Source: Stomorhina lunata (Eukaryota; Arthropoda; Insecta; Diptera; Rhiniidae). Taken from it: a stretch of DNA of 64,000 nucleotides. How positions within the stretch are numbered: position 1 is the stretch's first letter; each line of letters opens with the position of its first letter. Positions 22,505 through 33,764 of the stretch are shown one piece after another. The notes below the pieces were generated by a model, which worked only from the letters and a program-made list of their open reading frames with translations, was not told the origin of the DNA and searched no databases. A program made the translations under genes and the position numbers. Where the stretch lies: contig OW121743.1 in NCBI GenBank assembly GCA_933228675.1, positions 17,984,884-18,048,883 of the forward strand, given 5' to 3'.

Positions 22505-24680
22505 TAAGAAAATAGACGATAAGAAGATATTTCTATAGAAAATATGATCATAGGAAGACATCCCTAAAGAAAAGTTGACGATAGGAAGACATTTTTAAAG
22601 AAAAGTTGACGATAGGAAGACATTTTTAAAGAAAAGTTGACGATAGGAAGACATTTCTAAAGAATAGTTGACGATCGGAAGACATTTCTACAGAAAAATT
22701 GACTATAGGAGGACATTTCTATAGAAAAGTTGATGATAGGAAGACATTTCTAAAGAAAAGTTGATGATAGGAAGACATTTCTAAAGAAAAGTTGACGACA
22801 GGAAGACATTTCTATAGAAAAGTGACGATAGGAAGACATTTCCAAAGAAAAGTTGACGACAGGAAGACATTTCTATAGAAGAGTGACGATAGAAAGACAT
22901 TTCTAAAGAAAAATTGACGATAGGAAGACATTTCTAAAGAAAAGTGTACGATAGGAAGATATTTCTAAAGAAAAGTTGACGATAGGAAGACATTTCTATA
23001 GAAAAGTTGACTATAGGAAGATATTTCTATAGAAAAGTTGACGATAGGAAGATATTTCTATAGAAAAGTTGACGACAGGAAGACATTTCTATAGAAAAGT
23101 GACGATAGGAAGACATTTCTAAAGAAAAGTTGATGATAGGAAGACATTTCTTTAATAACAGTTGACGATAGGAAGACATTTCTTTAAGAAAAGTTGACGA
23201 TAGGAAGACATTTCTAAAGAAAAGTTGACGATAGGAAGACATATCTATAGAAAAGTTGACTATAGGAAGATATTTCAATAGAAAATTTGACGATAGGAAG
23301 ACATTTCTGTAAGAAAAGTTGACGATAGGAAGACATTTCTTTAAGAAAAGTTGACGATAAGAAGACATTTCTTTAAGAAAAGTTGACGATAGGAAGACAT
23401 TTCTTTAAGAAAAGTTGACGATAGAAAGACATTTCTTTAAGAAAAGTTGACGATAGGAAGACATTTCTTTAAGAAAAGTTGACGATAGGAAGACATTTCT
23501 TTATGAAAAGTTGACGATAGGAAGACATTTCTTTAAGAAAAGTTGACGATAGGAAGACATTTCTTTAAGAAAACTTGACGATGGGAAGACATTTCTATAG
23601 AAAAGTTGACGATAGCAAGACATTTCTATAGAAAAGTTGACGATAGGAAGACATTTCTATAGAAAAGTTGACGATAGGAAGACATTTCTATAGAAAAGTT
23701 GACGATAGGAAGACATTTCTTTAAGAAAAGTTGACAATAGGAAGACATTTCTTTAAGAAAAGTTGACGATAGGAAGACATTTCTTTAAGAAAAGTTGACG
23801 ATAGGAAGACATTTCTTTAAGAAAAGTTGACGATAGGAAGACATTTCTTTAAGAAAAGTTGACGATAGGAAGACATTTCTTTAAGAAAAGTTGACGATAG
23901 GAAGACATTTCTATAGAAAAGTTGACGATAGGAAAACATTCCTATAGAAAACCTGACGATAGGAAGACATTTCTTTAAGAAAAGTTGACAATAGGAAGAC
24001 ATTTCTTTAAGAAAAGTTGACGATAGCAAGACATTTCTTTAATAAAAGTTGACGATAGGAAGACATTTCTATAGAAAAGTTCACGATAAGAAGGCATTTC
24101 TGTAGAAAAGTTGACGATAAGAAGGCATTTCTATAGAAAAGTTGACGATAGGAAGACATTTCTATAGAAAATTTGGCGATAGCAAGACATTTCTATAGAA
24201 AAGTTGACGATAGCAAGACATTTCTATAGAAAACTTGACGATAGCAAGACATTTCTATAGAAAAGTCGACGATAGGAAGACATTTCTATAGAAAAGTCGA
24301 CGAAAGGAAGACATTTCTATAGAAAAGTTGACGATAGGAAGACATTTCTATTGAAAAGTTGACGATAGGAAGACATTTCTATTGAAAAGTTGACGATAGC
24401 AAGACATTTCTATAGAAAAGTTGACGATAGCAAGACATTTCTATAGAAAAGTTGACGATAGGAAGACATTTCTATAGAAAAGTTGACGATAGGAAGACAT
24501 TTCTATAGAAAAGTTGACGATAGGAAGACATTTCTATAGAAAAGTTGACGATAGGAAGACATTTCATTAGAAAAGTTGAAGATAGGAATACATTTCTGTT
24601 GAAAAGTTTAAATGATTAGAAAGGTTGACGATAGAAAAAGTTTGCTACAGAAAAGTTGACTATAGGGTATCATTTGTTCG
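22505..24680 (+). repeat. 31-bp minisatellite, block 4 (GACGATAGG dialect, mixed centres)
   Basis: About 70 copies in the same orientation and dialect as block 1. The palindrome centre varies in patches: CTAAAG in the first third, CTTTAAG (adding a base) in the middle, and CTATAG in the last third. Neighbouring copies share variants, as expected from local duplication. Confidence 0.96.
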
Positions 24681-24766
24681 GAGTTGGCCGACTATAATAC
24701 TTTTGCTTGTTTTACATTTATTTTTATAGCTTTTTAATAAATTTCCTTTGATTTGCTTATTTTATT

Positions 24767-24898
24767 TCATTTGTATTTCTTTGTATATTCCCCTTTTCTC
24801 TTCAATTTGTGTAAAATGATTTTAGGGGCATCGTCATCATCATCATCATCGTCCCACCAGCGATAGATGTCATTATAATCCTTTGGGAATTTTTCCAT
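24767..24898 (-). CDS. Small ORF with a WW and eight-Asp run, possible peptide gene
   Basis: A 43-codon minus-strand frame starts with ATG at 24898-24896 and ends with TGA at 24769-24767. The peptide begins MEKFPKDYNDIYRWW, followed by eight Asp, then APKIILHKLKRKGEYTKKYK. The same frame is open for nine codons before the ATG and could instead be a later exon (an AAATAAG acceptor precedes QFSQIS). Minus-strand AATAAA lies about 50 bases after the stop. No function is assigned. The Asp run is a GAT/GAC microsatellite, so an accidental frame is possible. Confidence 0.35.
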   Translation of the reverse strand: MEKFPKDYNDIYRWWDDDDDDDDAPKIILHKLKRKGEYTKKYK

Positions 24899-25800
24899 AC
24901 TTATTTGTGAGAATTGCTTATTTTTTCATCTTTCTGGTAACGGTTGCTAAGCTCATAAAAGATTTACTACTACTTCAGTGGAACTTTTTTGTTGGGTTAA
25001 AATATTATAATTTTGAAGGGTACTTTTTTTCAGAAGGAATTTTCTAAAGAGGGGAAAGAAAACAAATTTTCAATTTGTGGTTCTCCATGCATGATTGCAA
25101 AGTACTTACGTTTTTTTTTTTATATTCAAAACCGAAGAATAATAAAGAAGCAGGAGTATTAAAAAGCAAAATAATGATTTAATCAAAATTCACTCAAAGA
25201 TAATTTCAATATAAATTGTAAGCAATAAAGTTATTTTGTGGTCAAATTGGGAATATTGAAAAGAAAAATTAAAAGTAACTGGGAAAAAGAAAACTTTGCC
25301 GAAAAAAGATGACAAAACTAAATCTATAAAACAATTTTTTAAGCAAAAAGTAACAAACAAAGATTTTTTGCTGAAAAATTTTAATATATTTTCTTCATAG
25401 CTCAACCTAAGACTCCAACGTCAATTCACTTATTACCATAATCTATTAATCTCTTTCAATCTTCAACATCAAACAGATTTTAAGCAAAAAAATTTAATTA
25501 AAAGTCTTTCGAAGTGCTTCTGACAAAATTGTCACAAAAATAGTTTTTAAAGCATAGCGAACAGGGGCAAACGAGTAGTAGCATAAGTTTGTGCACGACA
25601 AAGTCTGTTTCCGTGTAATTAGGATAAAAACTAGTTTTTCTCAATATTATCCAATATACAAATCAAATTTTTAAAGAATTCTTAAAAAGAAAATTCTGCT
25701 TAATCATGGTAATGTAATTTTTGTTTTAATAAGTTAGTCATAAAATCAATAGCATACTTTAAGAATTTTAAGAAGTTATGAGTAAAAACTTAACGTCAAC
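24899..25800. other. AT-rich spacer
   Basis: No supported gene. A 71-codon minus-strand frame at 25190-25405 is rich in Phe, Leu and Ser from AT-rich sequence and has no other support. Confidence 0.5.
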
Positions 25801-25804
25801 TAAT

Positions 25805-27355
25805 AGAAATTTGTTCCTTTTGTCGACTTTTCTACAGAAATATTGAAATGTCTTCTTTTGGTCTACTTTTTTATAGAAAAGTCTTACTTTGGTCAACTTT
25901 TCTACAGAAATTTATTGTTTTGGTCAACTTTTCTATAAAAAAGTCTTCCTTTGGTCAACTTTTCTATAAAAAAGTCTTCCTTTGGTCAACTTTTCTATAA
26001 AAAAGTCTTCCTTTGGTCAACTTTTCTATAAAAAAGTCTTCCTTTGGTCAACTTTTCTATAAAAAAGTCTTCCTTTGGTCAACTTTTCTATAAAAAAGTC
26101 TTCCTTTGGTCAACTTTTCTACGGAAAAGTCTTCCTTTGGTCGACTTTTTTATGGAAAAGTCTTCCTTTGATCAACTTTTCTATGGAAAAGTCTTCCTTT
26201 GGTTAACTTTTCTATAGAAAAGTCTTCCTTTGGTCAACTTTTCTATAGAAAAGTCTTCCTTTGGTCAACTTTTCTATAGAAAAGTCTTCCTTTGGTCAAC
26301 TTTTCTATAGAAAAGTCTTCCTTTGGTCAACTTTTCTATAGAAAAGTCTTCCTTTGGTCAACTTTTCTATAGAAAAGTCTTCCTTTGGTCAACTTTTCTA
26401 TAGAAAAGTCTTCCTTTGGTCAACTTTTCTATAGAAAAGTCTTCCTTTGGTCAACTTTTCTATAGAAAAGTCTTCCTTTGGTCCACTTTTCTATAGAAAA
26501 GTCTTCCTTTGGTCAACTTTTCTATAGAAAAGTCTTCCTTTGGTCAACTTTTCTATAGAAAAGTCTTCCTTTGGTCAACATTTCTATAGAAATGACTTCC
26601 GTTGGTCCACTTTTCTGTAGAAATGACTTCCTTTGCTTAATTTTTCTATAAAAATATTTTTTTTGTCAACTTTTCTATAGAAATGTCTTCCTTTGGTCAA
26701 CTTTTCTATAAAAATGTCTTCCTTCGGTCAACTTTTCTGTAGTATTGTCTTCCTTTGGTCAACTTTTCTATAGAAATGTCTTGCTTTGGACGTCTTTTCT
26801 ATAGAAATATCTTCTTTTGGTAAACTTTTCTATAGAAATGTCTTCCTTTGGTCAACTTTTCTGTAGAAATATCTTCCTTTGGTCAACTTTTCTATACGAA
26901 TGTCTTTCTTTGGTCAACTTTCCTATAGAAAAGTCTTTCTTTGATCAACTTTTTAATAGAAATGTCTTTCTTTGACCAATTTTTCTATAGAAATGTCTTC
27001 TTTTGGTCAACTTTTCTATAGAAATGTCTTCCTTTGGTAAACTTTTCTATAAAAATGTCTTCCTTTGCTCAACTTTTTCTATATAGATGTCATCCTTTGT
27101 TTAAGTTTTCTGTAGGAATGTCTTCCTTTGGTCAACTTTTGTGTAGAAATGTCTTCCTTTGGTCAATTTTTTTATTCAAGTGTCTTCTTTTGGTCAACTT
27201 TTCTATAAAAATGTCTTCCTGTGGTCAAGTTATAAATAGAAGTATCTTTATTTGGTCATCTTTTCTAAAGAACTGTCTTCCTTGGCTCAACTTTTCTATA
27301 GGAATGTCTTTCTTTGTTCAACTTTTATATAAAAATGTCTTCCTATCGAAAACAT
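25805..27355 (-). repeat. 31-bp minisatellite, block 5 (CCTTTGGTC dialect, reverse)
   Basis: About 50 copies in reverse orientation. The centre of the block is very homogeneous, with an 18-base perfect palindrome ACTTTTCTATAGAAAAGT in each unit (about 26200-26570). A run with CTATAAAAAA centres (about 25930-26100) is also homogeneous. The edges are more diverged and switch to the AAATGTCTTCC form. Confidence 0.96.
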
Positions 27356-29079
27356 TTATTATTTCACCCCAAGGAAGCTAAGTTCTCTTATCCTCAAAAG
27401 TATGCCCCTTATTCTTGATTTCTTGTCCTCTTTTCATACTTCAACATTAATCAATATCCAATTAAACTTTTTTGATAACTTTCATTAAATCCTACAAAAA
27501 TCTTATCATACATTTTAATATTGTTAAGCATAATAGGACAATAATCATTATTATATTATTTCGAAATGCCACCACAAAATAGCATCGAAAACTAAAGACT
27601 AATTGTCATAGATATTGCCAACAATTAAGAGAAAGTCCAAAAACTTTATACATTATGAACCCATAAAAAGTAATTATGTAATGGCAAAGTTAGAGCAAAA
27701 AATTCTTAAAAGGCTAAAGCAACAAATTGACCAAAGGAAACCTAAAGGAAAAGTTTGGTTATAATTTAGTCTAAGAAGAAAAAATAAAGGGACTTTTATG
27801 TCCAAAAATTTCGATTACGGAAAACTTAAACTATTATCTACACACATGTTGCCAGGACTTAGCTAAGGAAACTTCTTTATTACTTTGATTAAATTTATTT
27901 ATTTAAGTTCTTAGACAAGTGGAGCCAGCCGGTTTGACAGCTGAAAAAGACACTGCTACTGTTTTAGATAAAAATCTAATCATATTTACGAGTTTTACTT
28001 CAGAAACTCTTCTTTAATGATAATAAATTATTTAACAATTTATAGAACAAAAAGGAAAGGGAGAGAGTTTATCAAATGTTTTCACAAGGTGGGGAAGGAT
28101 ACATATAGTGACACGGAAGAGTTTTCTTTAGAAGAGTTGCCGGTGGGAAGAGCTTTCTATAGAAAGTAGATTCTTTACAATTTCCTATAAAATAGGAAAT
28201 TTTCGAAAAAAAAAATGTACAAAAAGAAAATTTTTGTATATAAAAATAAAGTGAAGCCTTAAAATAGGCAACACTTTTTTAAACTCCTCCAGCAATAACT
28301 AGCGCAAACTAATGCAGTTTAAAATTTCTCTGGTACTTATTTATTCTTATTCTTTATAAACCTGATAATATTTAATATCCGCACAGTGCAGCGTTCTTTC
28401 GGAAAATGTCTTAGAAAAAAAACATCCCTTTCTTTTCATGGCTTATTATTGCTCACTTTATTGTTGCAATAACTTTTGCGCAATTTTAACTTAAATCAAT
28501 TTTTGTCTGTCAAATGTCAATCAATTTACAATTCAATCAATTTCACTTAAATTTCTACCCCCAAAACAGATTAAGTCCTAACCAGGCGACAAGGGTTTTT
28601 GGGCTGAAATTCAGGAAAGTTAATAAATAATTGTTATAACAGAGAAAGCAAATACTTAATCTAACATATGGTTTACGATTATTGCCCACAGGTAAATGTA
28701 ATTTTCTTCGTTTCACTTGTTAAAAGTACTTAACATGATTTTTGAATTATGTATTTGATTAAACTGATGACGAAGGGGAAAATTTTTATATAAAATTTAA
28801 GATTAAAATGAAAACACTTAGGAAAATTAAAATTTTAAAAGTGAATTTTTTCTAAAGTAACGAAAAATAATATTAGGAACACGTGTCAGAAATTTGGAGT
28901 TTTTTGCAAAAAATGAAATAATTCTTCATATTTTTTAATGGATGAAATTTTATAACCCCCAAGATTTTTAAGTCCCAGTTAGGGATTTCTTTATAACTTA
29001 AGTACAGGAACGAAAAAAAAATAATATGTTCTTTTCCGATTTGTTTAAGTATCTCTTAAAAATTAGACTATTTCCCAAA
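27356..29079. other. AT-rich spacer with one isolated minisatellite-like unit
   Basis: No confident gene. Around 28108-28165 are one or two decayed units (GAAGAGTTTTCTTTAGAAGA, then CCGGTGGGAAGAG) closest to the block 8 dialect, separated from any block by over 750 bases. A short open stretch near 27890-27990 was considered as an exon and rejected. Confidence 0.5.
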
Positions 29080-31800
29080 ATTATCTTCAACTTTTCTTTA
29101 GAAATGTCTTCCTTTGGCTAACTTTTCTACAGAAAAGTCTTCCGTTGGTCAACTTTTCTACGGAAAAGTCTTCTTTTGGCCAACTTTTCCATAGAAAAGT
29201 CTTCCTTTGTCAACTTTTCTATAGAAAAGTCTTATTTTGGTCAACTTTTTTATAGAAAAGTCTTCCTCTGGTCAACTTTTCTAAAGAAAAGTCTTCCTTT
29301 AGTCAATTTTTTTAAAGAAAAGTCTTCCTTTGGTCAACTTATCTAAAGAAACGTCTTCCTTTAGTCAACTTTTCTATAGAAAAGTCTTCCGTTGGTCAAC
29401 TTTTCTTAACAAAAGTCTTCCTTTGATCAACTTTTCTAAAGAATAGTCTTTCTGTGGTCAACTTTTCTAAACAAAAGCCTTCCTTTGGTCAACTTTTCTA
29501 AAAAAAGTCTTCCTTTGGTCAACTTTTCTAAAGAAAAGTCTTCCTTTGGTCAACTTTTCTAAAGAAAAGTCTTCCTTTGGACAACTTTTCTAAAGAAAAG
29601 TCTTCCTTTGGTCAACTTTTCTACAGAAAAGTCTTCCTTCGGTCAAGTTTTTTAAAGAAAAGTCTTCCTTTGGTCAACTTTTCTAAAGAAAAGTCTTCCT
29701 TTGGTCAACTTTTCTAAAGAAAAGTCTTCCTTTGGTCAACTCTTCTATAGAAAAGTCATCCTTTGGTCAACTTTTCTATAGAAAAGTCTTCCTTTGGTCA
29801 ACTTTTCTATAGAAAAGTCTTCCTTTGGTCAACTTTTCTATAGAAAAGTTTTCCTTTGGTCAACTTTTCTATAGAAAAGTCTTCCTTTGTTCAACTTTTC
29901 TATAGAAAAGTCTTCCTTTGGTCAACTTTTCTAGAGAAAAGTCTTCCTTTGGTCAACTTTTCTAGAGAAAAGTCTTCCTTTGGTCAACTTTTCTATAGAA
30001 AAGTCTTCCTTTGGTCAAATTTTCTATAGAAAAGTCTTCCTTTGGCCAGCTTTTCTATAGAAAAGTCTTCCTTTGGCCAGCTTTTCTATAGAAAAGTCTT
30101 CCTTTGGCCAGCTTTTCTATAGAAAAGTCTTCCTTTGGTCAACTTTTCTATAAAAAAGTTTTCCTTTGGTCAACTTTTCGATAGAAAAGTCTTCCTTTGT
30201 TCAACTTTTCTATAGAAAAGTCTTCCTTTAGTCAACTTTTCTATAGAAAAGTCTTCCGTTGGTCAACTTTTCTATAGAAAAGTCTTCCTTTGGTCAACTT
30301 TTCTATAGAAAAGTCTTCCTTTGCTCAACTTTTCTATAGAAAAGTCTTCCTTTGGTCAACTTTTCTATTGAAAAGTCTTCCTTTGGTCAACTTTTCTATA
30401 GAAAAGTCTTCCTTTGATCAACTTTTCTATGGAAAAGTCTTCCTTTGGTCAACTTTTCTATAGAAAAGTCTTCCTTTGGTCAACTTTTCTATAGAAAAGT
30501 CTTCCTTTGGTCAACTTTTCTATAGAAAAGTCTTCCTTTGGTCAACTTTTTTATAGAAAAGTCTTCCTTTGGTCAACTTTTTTATAGAAAAGTCTTCCTT
30601 TGGTCAACTTTTCTATAGAAAAGTCTTCCTATGGTCAACTTTTCTATAGAAAAGTCTTCCTTTGATCAACTTTTCTATAGAAAAGTCTTCCTTTGGTCAA
30701 CTTTTCTATAGAAAAGTCTTCCTTTGGTCAACTTTTCTATAGAAAAGTCTTCCTTTGGTCAACTTTTCTATAGAAAAGTCTTCCTTTGGTCAACTTTTCT
30801 ATAGAAAAGTCTTTCTTTGGTCAACTTTTCTATAGTAAGGTCTTCCTTTGGTCAACTTTTCTATAGAAAAGTCTTCCTTTGGTCAACTTTTCTATAGAAA
30901 AGTCGTCCTCTGGTCAACTTTTCAACAGACAAGTCGTCCTTTGGTCAATTTTCTATAGAAAAGTCGTCCTTTGGTCAACTTTTCTATAATAAAGTCTTCC
31001 TTTGGTCAACTATTCTATAGAAAAGTCTTCCTTTGGTCAACTATTCTATAGAAAAGTCTTCCTTTGGTCAACTATTCTATAGAAAAGTCTTCCTTTGGTC
31101 AACTTTTCTATAGAAAAGTCTTCCTTTGGTCAACTTTTCTACAGAAAAGTCTTCCTTTGGTCAACTTTTCTATAGAAAAGTCTTCCTTGGGTCAACTTTT
31201 CTATAGAAAAGTCTTCCTTTGGTCAACTTTTCTATAGAAAAGTCTTCCTTTGGTCAACTTTTCTATAGAAATTCTTCCTTTGGTCAACTTTTCTATAGAA
31301 AAGTCTTCCTTTGGTCAACTTTTCTATAGAAAAGTCTTCTTTTGGTCAACTTTTCTATAGAAAAGTCTTCCTTTGGTCGACTTTTCTGTAGAAAAGTCTT
31401 CCTTTGGTCAACTTTTCTATAGCAATGTCTAACTTTGGTCAACTTTTCTGAAGAAATGTCTTCCTCTGTTTTATCGAAATGTCTTCCATTGGTCAACTTT
31501 TCTTTAGAAATCTCTTCTTTGAGACAACATTTCTTTAGAATTGTCTTCCTTTAGTAATTTTTTTGTTAGAAATATCTAACTTTGGTTAACTTTTCTAAAG
31601 AAATGTCTTCCCTAGGTCAACTTTTTTTTATAGAAATGTCCTCCTTGGATCAACTTTTTATAGAAGTGTCCTCCTTGGGTCAACTTTTCTATAGAAAGGT
31701 CTTACTTTCTTTAGCTTTTCTAAAGAAATGTCTTCCTTTGTTCAACTTTTCTATGAAAATGTTTTCTTTTGGTCAACTTTTTTATAGAAATTTATTATAA
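29080..31800 (-). repeat. 31-bp minisatellite, block 6 (CCTTTGGTC dialect, reverse)
   Basis: About 87 copies in the same dialect and orientation as block 5, again with the 18-base palindrome. The first third favours CTAAAG centres, the middle is nearly uniform CTATAG, and the right edge (after about 31430) decays toward the AAATGTCTTCC form. Short tracts of three copies with GGCCAGC (30045-30125) or CTATTC (31010-31090) show very recent local duplication. Confidence 0.97.
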
Positions 31801-31984
31801 AATTGGGAGTTTTAATTAAGGTCTCTTTTTATAATTTTTTTTATCTTATTTGATTAAAAATATATAATTTAGCTACAAAATTTTAATACTTTAATATATT
31901 GCAAAGAGTTCCCAAAAAATTTAATGGAATCCCTTTCGGGGGGATTTTGTTATTACATTTAGGAATTCAAAAAGTATAATTCTT

Positions 31985-32683
31985 CTAAGTAAAATAATAG
32001 TATTCACAATCATTAGCTGGCCGACATACGCAAGTTGGTGCTGGTGCGGGAGCAGCTGGTTCAGGACCTGGATTGGGAGGAAATGGTTAAGGTTTAAGGA
32101 ATGAGTTTGGTTAATTTTTGTTTTAGGAATTTAGAACAAAAAATAGTTTCGAAATTAATATTTGACTTACAAGGACAAGTTGGTTCTGGTGCTGGTGGTG
32201 GAGGAGCTGCTTTAGGAGGAGGGGGAGGAGGTGGTGGTGGGTAAGCTGCATAATCAGGCTTATGAGCTGGTGGTGGTGGAGGAGGAGGAGGTGGTGCTAA
32301 AGCAGCAGCTTCTGCCAATTTATCATGTACAAGTTTGGCCTTTGGCTTGTCATCTAGCAGACCCAATAATTGCTCTTCAAAATTACCCTTTTTCAAGCCC
32401 TTCTCTTCCTTTAAATCCATTAACTTTTCCAATTTTTCTTCCAGCTTATGATCGAATTTTTCTTTTTTCTTAAATAGTTTTTCAAACAAATTCGGTTTAG
32501 AAAACAAGCCCAAAGGATCGTCATCCTCGTCGGGGAAGTGCAGCGTGAGTTTGGGTAATAAATTGGCGGAGACTGGAAAAGACGAATATGATAAGAATGT
32601 AATTAAATTTCTCCTACTTTGACAGATGTTTTTCAAAACTTACCACAAGCCAAAAACATAAGGAAAATTATAAAATACTTCAT
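31985..32683 (-). CDS. Secreted Lys/Glu- and Pro-rich protein, 174 aa, three exons
   Basis: Reconstructed coding exons on the minus strand are 32683-32644 (40 nt), 32572-32171 (402 nt) and 32067-31985 (83 nt), with introns of 71 and 103 nt and GT/AG ends. The frame closes exactly. The start MKYFIIFLMFLAC is a signal peptide. The mature part has an acidic patch (DEDDD), a Lys/Glu/Leu-rich probable helical segment, two nine-Pro runs, and a tail with CPCPEPAAPAPAPTCVCR and a final DCEYYYFT. The Cys pairs could form disulfides. The 40-nt first exon and phase-1 intron match three other genes in the window, but the mature sequence is unlike theirs. TACGTGAC lies at 32966-32959, 283 bases upstream of the ATG. 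Function unknown; a structural secretion or matrix protein is a reasonable guess. Confidence 0.75.
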
Positions 32684-33760
32684 TTTTTACTACTTTAAAT
32701 GTTTATTATTTTTTTGAAATTGAAAGACCTTTCACAGCAATTTAAGCTGCTTTTTTAACGGTCATTGACTTGGTATTCACTTGAGTTATTTGCTGACGTT
32801 GCATCAATTTATTTTCTATTTATTTAATTTTGTTTTTATAGTTTCCAATATTTTGTTATTTTGCTAAATGCTTAAGACATTTTTTGTATTCTTTTAATTA
32901 CTTTTAATATCTCGTTTATTGCATTTTATTCGCAATATTTTCTATTTATGGCGATTTAGTCACGTACTTCTGTTAAAATAAATATTAGTTTTTGTTGTAT
33001 ATCTTTCCGTATTTGGTCTATAAATTGCGTGAGTTTAGAGAGCAATATTAAGGGCATTCACTTAAGTTTATAGAACTACAAAAAAAGAAAAAAATTAAAA
33101 ATTCAGTCTAGTCATAGTCAAATTCTACTCCAATTTCACCAATAACTGTCTCTTCGTATATCCCCATTAAGATCATTTTAAGTCAATTCGTTCAGTTCAC
33201 ATTTCCTCCTTTCAATAAATCGACTTTTTATGGCACCTCATCCTCAGTCATATTAATTTGTTTTCTGAATGTCTAATCTAGTCATAGTCTAGTCTTACTT
33301 CATCATACTCCTTTCTTTTCTTATAGCTCTTCAAAATTCATTAATTTTAATTATCTCTAAATCACAACATTTTCATTTCAAAAATTCATTTCATTCGATT
33401 TCTTCAATTAAAACTTATCTAATTAACACTTTTCAAAACATTTAATTATTTATTTTTCATTATATCTTAAGACGACACATGCGTCGATCTAAAATCATAG
33501 CCAAACCTCCCCTTTTGATGTCTTAACTTTAAGTGATACGATACGAGTATTTTAATGAAAATTTATCTAGTTTTGCTTATTTTGGCAAAGAAAATAAAAT
33601 TATTTTATTTGCTTTTATTTTAAGAAATTTTGAAATCTTTATTAAAAAGAAATATTTATTTGGAAGACACACACACACACAGACAGACATTAATATGATA
33701 TGTGATAATAGAAGTAAAAGCTTTGGTAATCATATTCCCAGCGTTCCTGGTTAAAGAGAG
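32684..33760. other. Upstream region of the Pro-rich gene; AT-rich
   Basis: It holds possible promoter signals on the minus strand: TACGTGAC (32966-32959) and TATAAAAAC near 32843-32835. A short CA/GA dinucleotide tract lies near 33667-33690. No other gene is supported. Confidence 0.45.
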
Positions 33761-33764
33761 AAAT

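Noticed and set aside
27890..27995. Possible exon starting VLRQVEPAGLTAEK after an AG acceptor, resembling second exons of the secreted family
   Set aside because: No 40-nt signal exon, AAATACGTGAC motif or TATA box was found upstream; 35 open codons is within chance.
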